Source: an uncultured bacterium (GTDB lineage: Bacteria; Cyanobacteriota; Vampirovibrionia; Gastranaerophilales; Gastranaerophilaceae). From it: DNA of 6,294 nucleotides. How positions within the stretch are numbered: position 1 is the first letter of the stretch; each line of letters begins with the position of its first letter. The translations under genes were made by a program, and so were the position numbers. Positions 5,330 through 6,294 of the stretch are shown one piece after another. Location of the stretch: NCBI GenBank assembly GCA_900550295.1, contig URRM01000088.1, positions 1 to 6,294 of the forward strand. Direction: 5' to 3'. Under the pieces are notes generated by a model. It was not told where the DNA came from and did not search any database. It saw nothing but the letters and a program-made list of their open reading frames with translations.

Positions 5330-5351
5330 ATCCCGTGTCGTAGCACGGGAT
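5330..5351 (+). repeat. compact palindromic unit of the GGGATGACA family
   Basis: ATCCCGTG and CACGGGAT pair perfectly around TCGTAG, and the unit ends in GACA like the copies at 2904-2930. No T-run follows, so it is a repeat rather than a terminator. Confidence 0.65.
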
Positions 5352-5489
5352 GACAATATGTTTTAATGTATAAGCTGAAGATTCTGTCACACAGGGGACA
5401 GGTTCACTAGGCTCATTCTTCGCCTGTTCACTTTGTCAATCAAGTTCAGAATGACATTATATTTTGTGCTTGTCCGCTATTATGCGCAT

Positions 5490-6212
5490 CTAGTCACATT
5501 GGGTTTTTGTTGACCACTTAAGGCCATTACAATGCAAATAATCCATATTACCTTTTGACAATACCCATTCTAGAGCATCATAGTCTGGGTCCAAATATGC
5601 ATCTCCAGCTTTTTCTGTTTCATCAACCCAATACTGTAAGTTAGCGGTAAGAGAATCCAAATTAACTTTATCAATTGCAGCTCTAAAAATATCAACATTA
5701 CATTTACAAGGACCTTTTTCACCATCAACATCAAAATCTACTTTTATATATTCATCGTTACCATATACAATAACAACAGCACCGGAAAGTAACGTAAAAG
5801 CAGCGCTGTTAGAAGATTTACCTGACGGCCATGTATCATCAATAACTGAACCATCTGCTTCTTTGTATGACTTTGAAGAATTATAACATTGAGTTAAACT
5901 ATTACCACAATTTTTTCCCATTTTTACATATTTTGACAATTCATCAACAATTGCTTTACATCTTTGATCAGCTGTTGAAGCATTCGCATCAGTATATATT
6001 TCATCAAGAGATTTATTTGCAAGCATACGAGAAAAACCTGAATCCAGTTCACTGTATGTTGCTTTTGCCATCATTACATATTTGTCCTCGTCTATACCTT
6101 GGCTCAAGTTTGGCAATGCCAATGCAGCAGTTATACCAATAATCGCCACAACAAGCAAAACTTCTGCCATTGTGAACGCTACAAATTTATTTAATATTAA
6201 GTTAGTTTTCAT
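5490..6212 (-). CDS. type IV pilin-like protein (pseudopilin)
   Basis: A 240-aa prepilin-type protein. A short basic leader (residues 1-12) ends at Ala12, the predicted prepilin peptidase site, followed by F13-T-M-A-E17 with the conserved Glu at +5. A hydrophobic helix (about 18-34, VLLVVAIIGITAALALP) anchors it in the inner membrane and drives assembly. The globular part has seven cysteines (85, 102, 109, 169, 171, 228, 239). A loop at 160-175 (D-x-D-G-E-K-G-P) resembles the D-x-N-G...GPN loop of this family, but the usual Asn is replaced by Cys169-Lys-Cys171. ATG 6212 has AAAGAGG 6 nt upstream and a good promoter. No other pilus gene is nearby, so it may be one of several dispersed minor pilins; its role (adhesion, secretion or DNA uptake) is open. 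Confidence 0.9.
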   Translation of the reverse strand: MKTNLILNKFVAFTMAEVLLVVAIIGITAALALPNLSQGIDEDKYVMMAKATYSELDSGFSRMLANKSLDEIYTDANASTADQRCKAIVDELSKYVKMGKNCGNSLTQCYNSSKSYKEADGSVIDDTWPSGKSSNSAAFTLLSGAVVIVYGNDEYIKVDFDVDGEKGPCKCNVDIFRAAIDKVNLDSLTANLQYWVDETEKAGDAYLDPDYDALEWVLSKGNMDYLHCNGLKWSTKTQCD

Positions 6213-6235
6213 TTTGTGCCTCTTTAATTATCGGT

Positions 6236-6264
6236 ATTTTAGCATTATTTTTTTTTATCGTCAA
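6236..6264 (-). promoter_or_regulatory. pilin promoter
   Basis: Minus-strand TTGACG (6259-6264, 5/6) and TAAAAT (6236-6241, 5/6) are separated by exactly 17 bp, and the spacer carries a run of nine A. The transcript would start near 6229 with a leader of about 17 nt. This is the best-formed promoter in the window. Confidence 0.7.
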
Positions 6265-6273
6265 TGAGAAATT

Positions 6274-6294
6274 AAAAAGGCGGCGACGCTGTTG
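6274..6294 (-). terminator. partial terminator at the right edge
   Basis: On the minus strand the window opens with a G+C-rich arm (CAGCGTCGCCGCC) followed by five T. This looks like the 3' arm of an intrinsic terminator of a minus-strand gene beyond the window; the other arm is not visible. Confidence 0.5.

Larger units (their letters stand above)
5019..5489. other. repeat-rich intergenic region
   Basis: A 471-bp gene-free spacer between the nucleotidase start and the pilin stop. It holds the nucleotidase -10 candidate, an inverted copy of the GGGATGACA-type repeat (5143-5210), four tandem octamers (5223-5254), a compact hairpin unit (5330-5351) and a degenerate piece ending TTCAGAATGACATT (5446-5459). 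GTTCACT...TGTC at 5409-5440 is distantly like 2746-2778. No coding frame or RNA gene is supported, and no clear terminator follows the pilin stop. Confidence 0.7.

Noticed and set aside
5867..6267. Two plus-strand frames opposite the pilin gene
   Set aside because: They are antisense to the pilin reading frame and its promoter, with no start signals or recognisable motifs.

Overview
The window is AT-rich and gene-sparse, and it looks like chromosome of a free-replicating, probably gut-associated bacterium from the non-photosynthetic sister lineage of Cyanobacteria (Vampirovibrionia/Melainabacteria, order Gastranaerophilales). That placement is an inference of moderate confidence. It rests on a GlgC of cyanobacterial/proteobacterial style, a short Cys-rich pseudopilin with an FTMAE prepilin motif, a 5'-nucleotidase with an NPF-containing leader and no signal peptide, strong AAGGAG-type ribosome binding sites, and long intergenic spacers filled with palindromic repeats. 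No phage, plasmid, CRISPR or defence gene is visible.

Layout, left to right. Positions 32-337 (-): a small cupin protein. Positions 338-676: a divergent intergenic region holding the cupin promoters, an intrinsic terminator placed inside the probable cupin leader, two inverted repeats and the glgC promoter. Positions 677-1912 (+): glgC, ADP-glucose pyrophosphorylase. Positions 1934-1977: an 18-bp hairpin that is at once the glgC terminator and the ribosome binding site of the next gene. Positions 1978-2505 (+): a membrane-anchored thioredoxin-fold protein with a CGLC centre. Positions 2506-3036: no convincing gene on the plus strand, but a minus-strand terminator with no gene in front of it (candidate small RNA), a nested palindromic element, two GGGATGACA-type repeats and a strong bidirectional terminator. 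Positions 3037-3261 (-): a 74-aa protein of unknown function. Positions 3378-5018 (-): a UshA-type metallophosphoesterase/5'-nucleotidase starting at GTG. Positions 5019-5489: a second repeat-filled spacer. Positions 5490-6212 (-): a type IV pilin-like (pseudopilin) protein with a well-spaced promoter. The right edge carries half of a terminator belonging to a gene outside the window.

The genes do not form one pathway. glgC supplies ADP-glucose for glycogen without other glg genes nearby. The thioredoxin-like gene depends on glgC only through the shared hairpin. The nucleotidase and the 74-aa gene are co-oriented and may share a transcript. The most interesting signals are regulatory RNA structures (the terminator/RBS hairpin after glgC, the orphan minus-strand terminators) and the repeat family, which occurs in inverted orientation on both sides of the nucleotidase/74-aa gene pair. 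I see no evidence of a wholly new multi-gene system.
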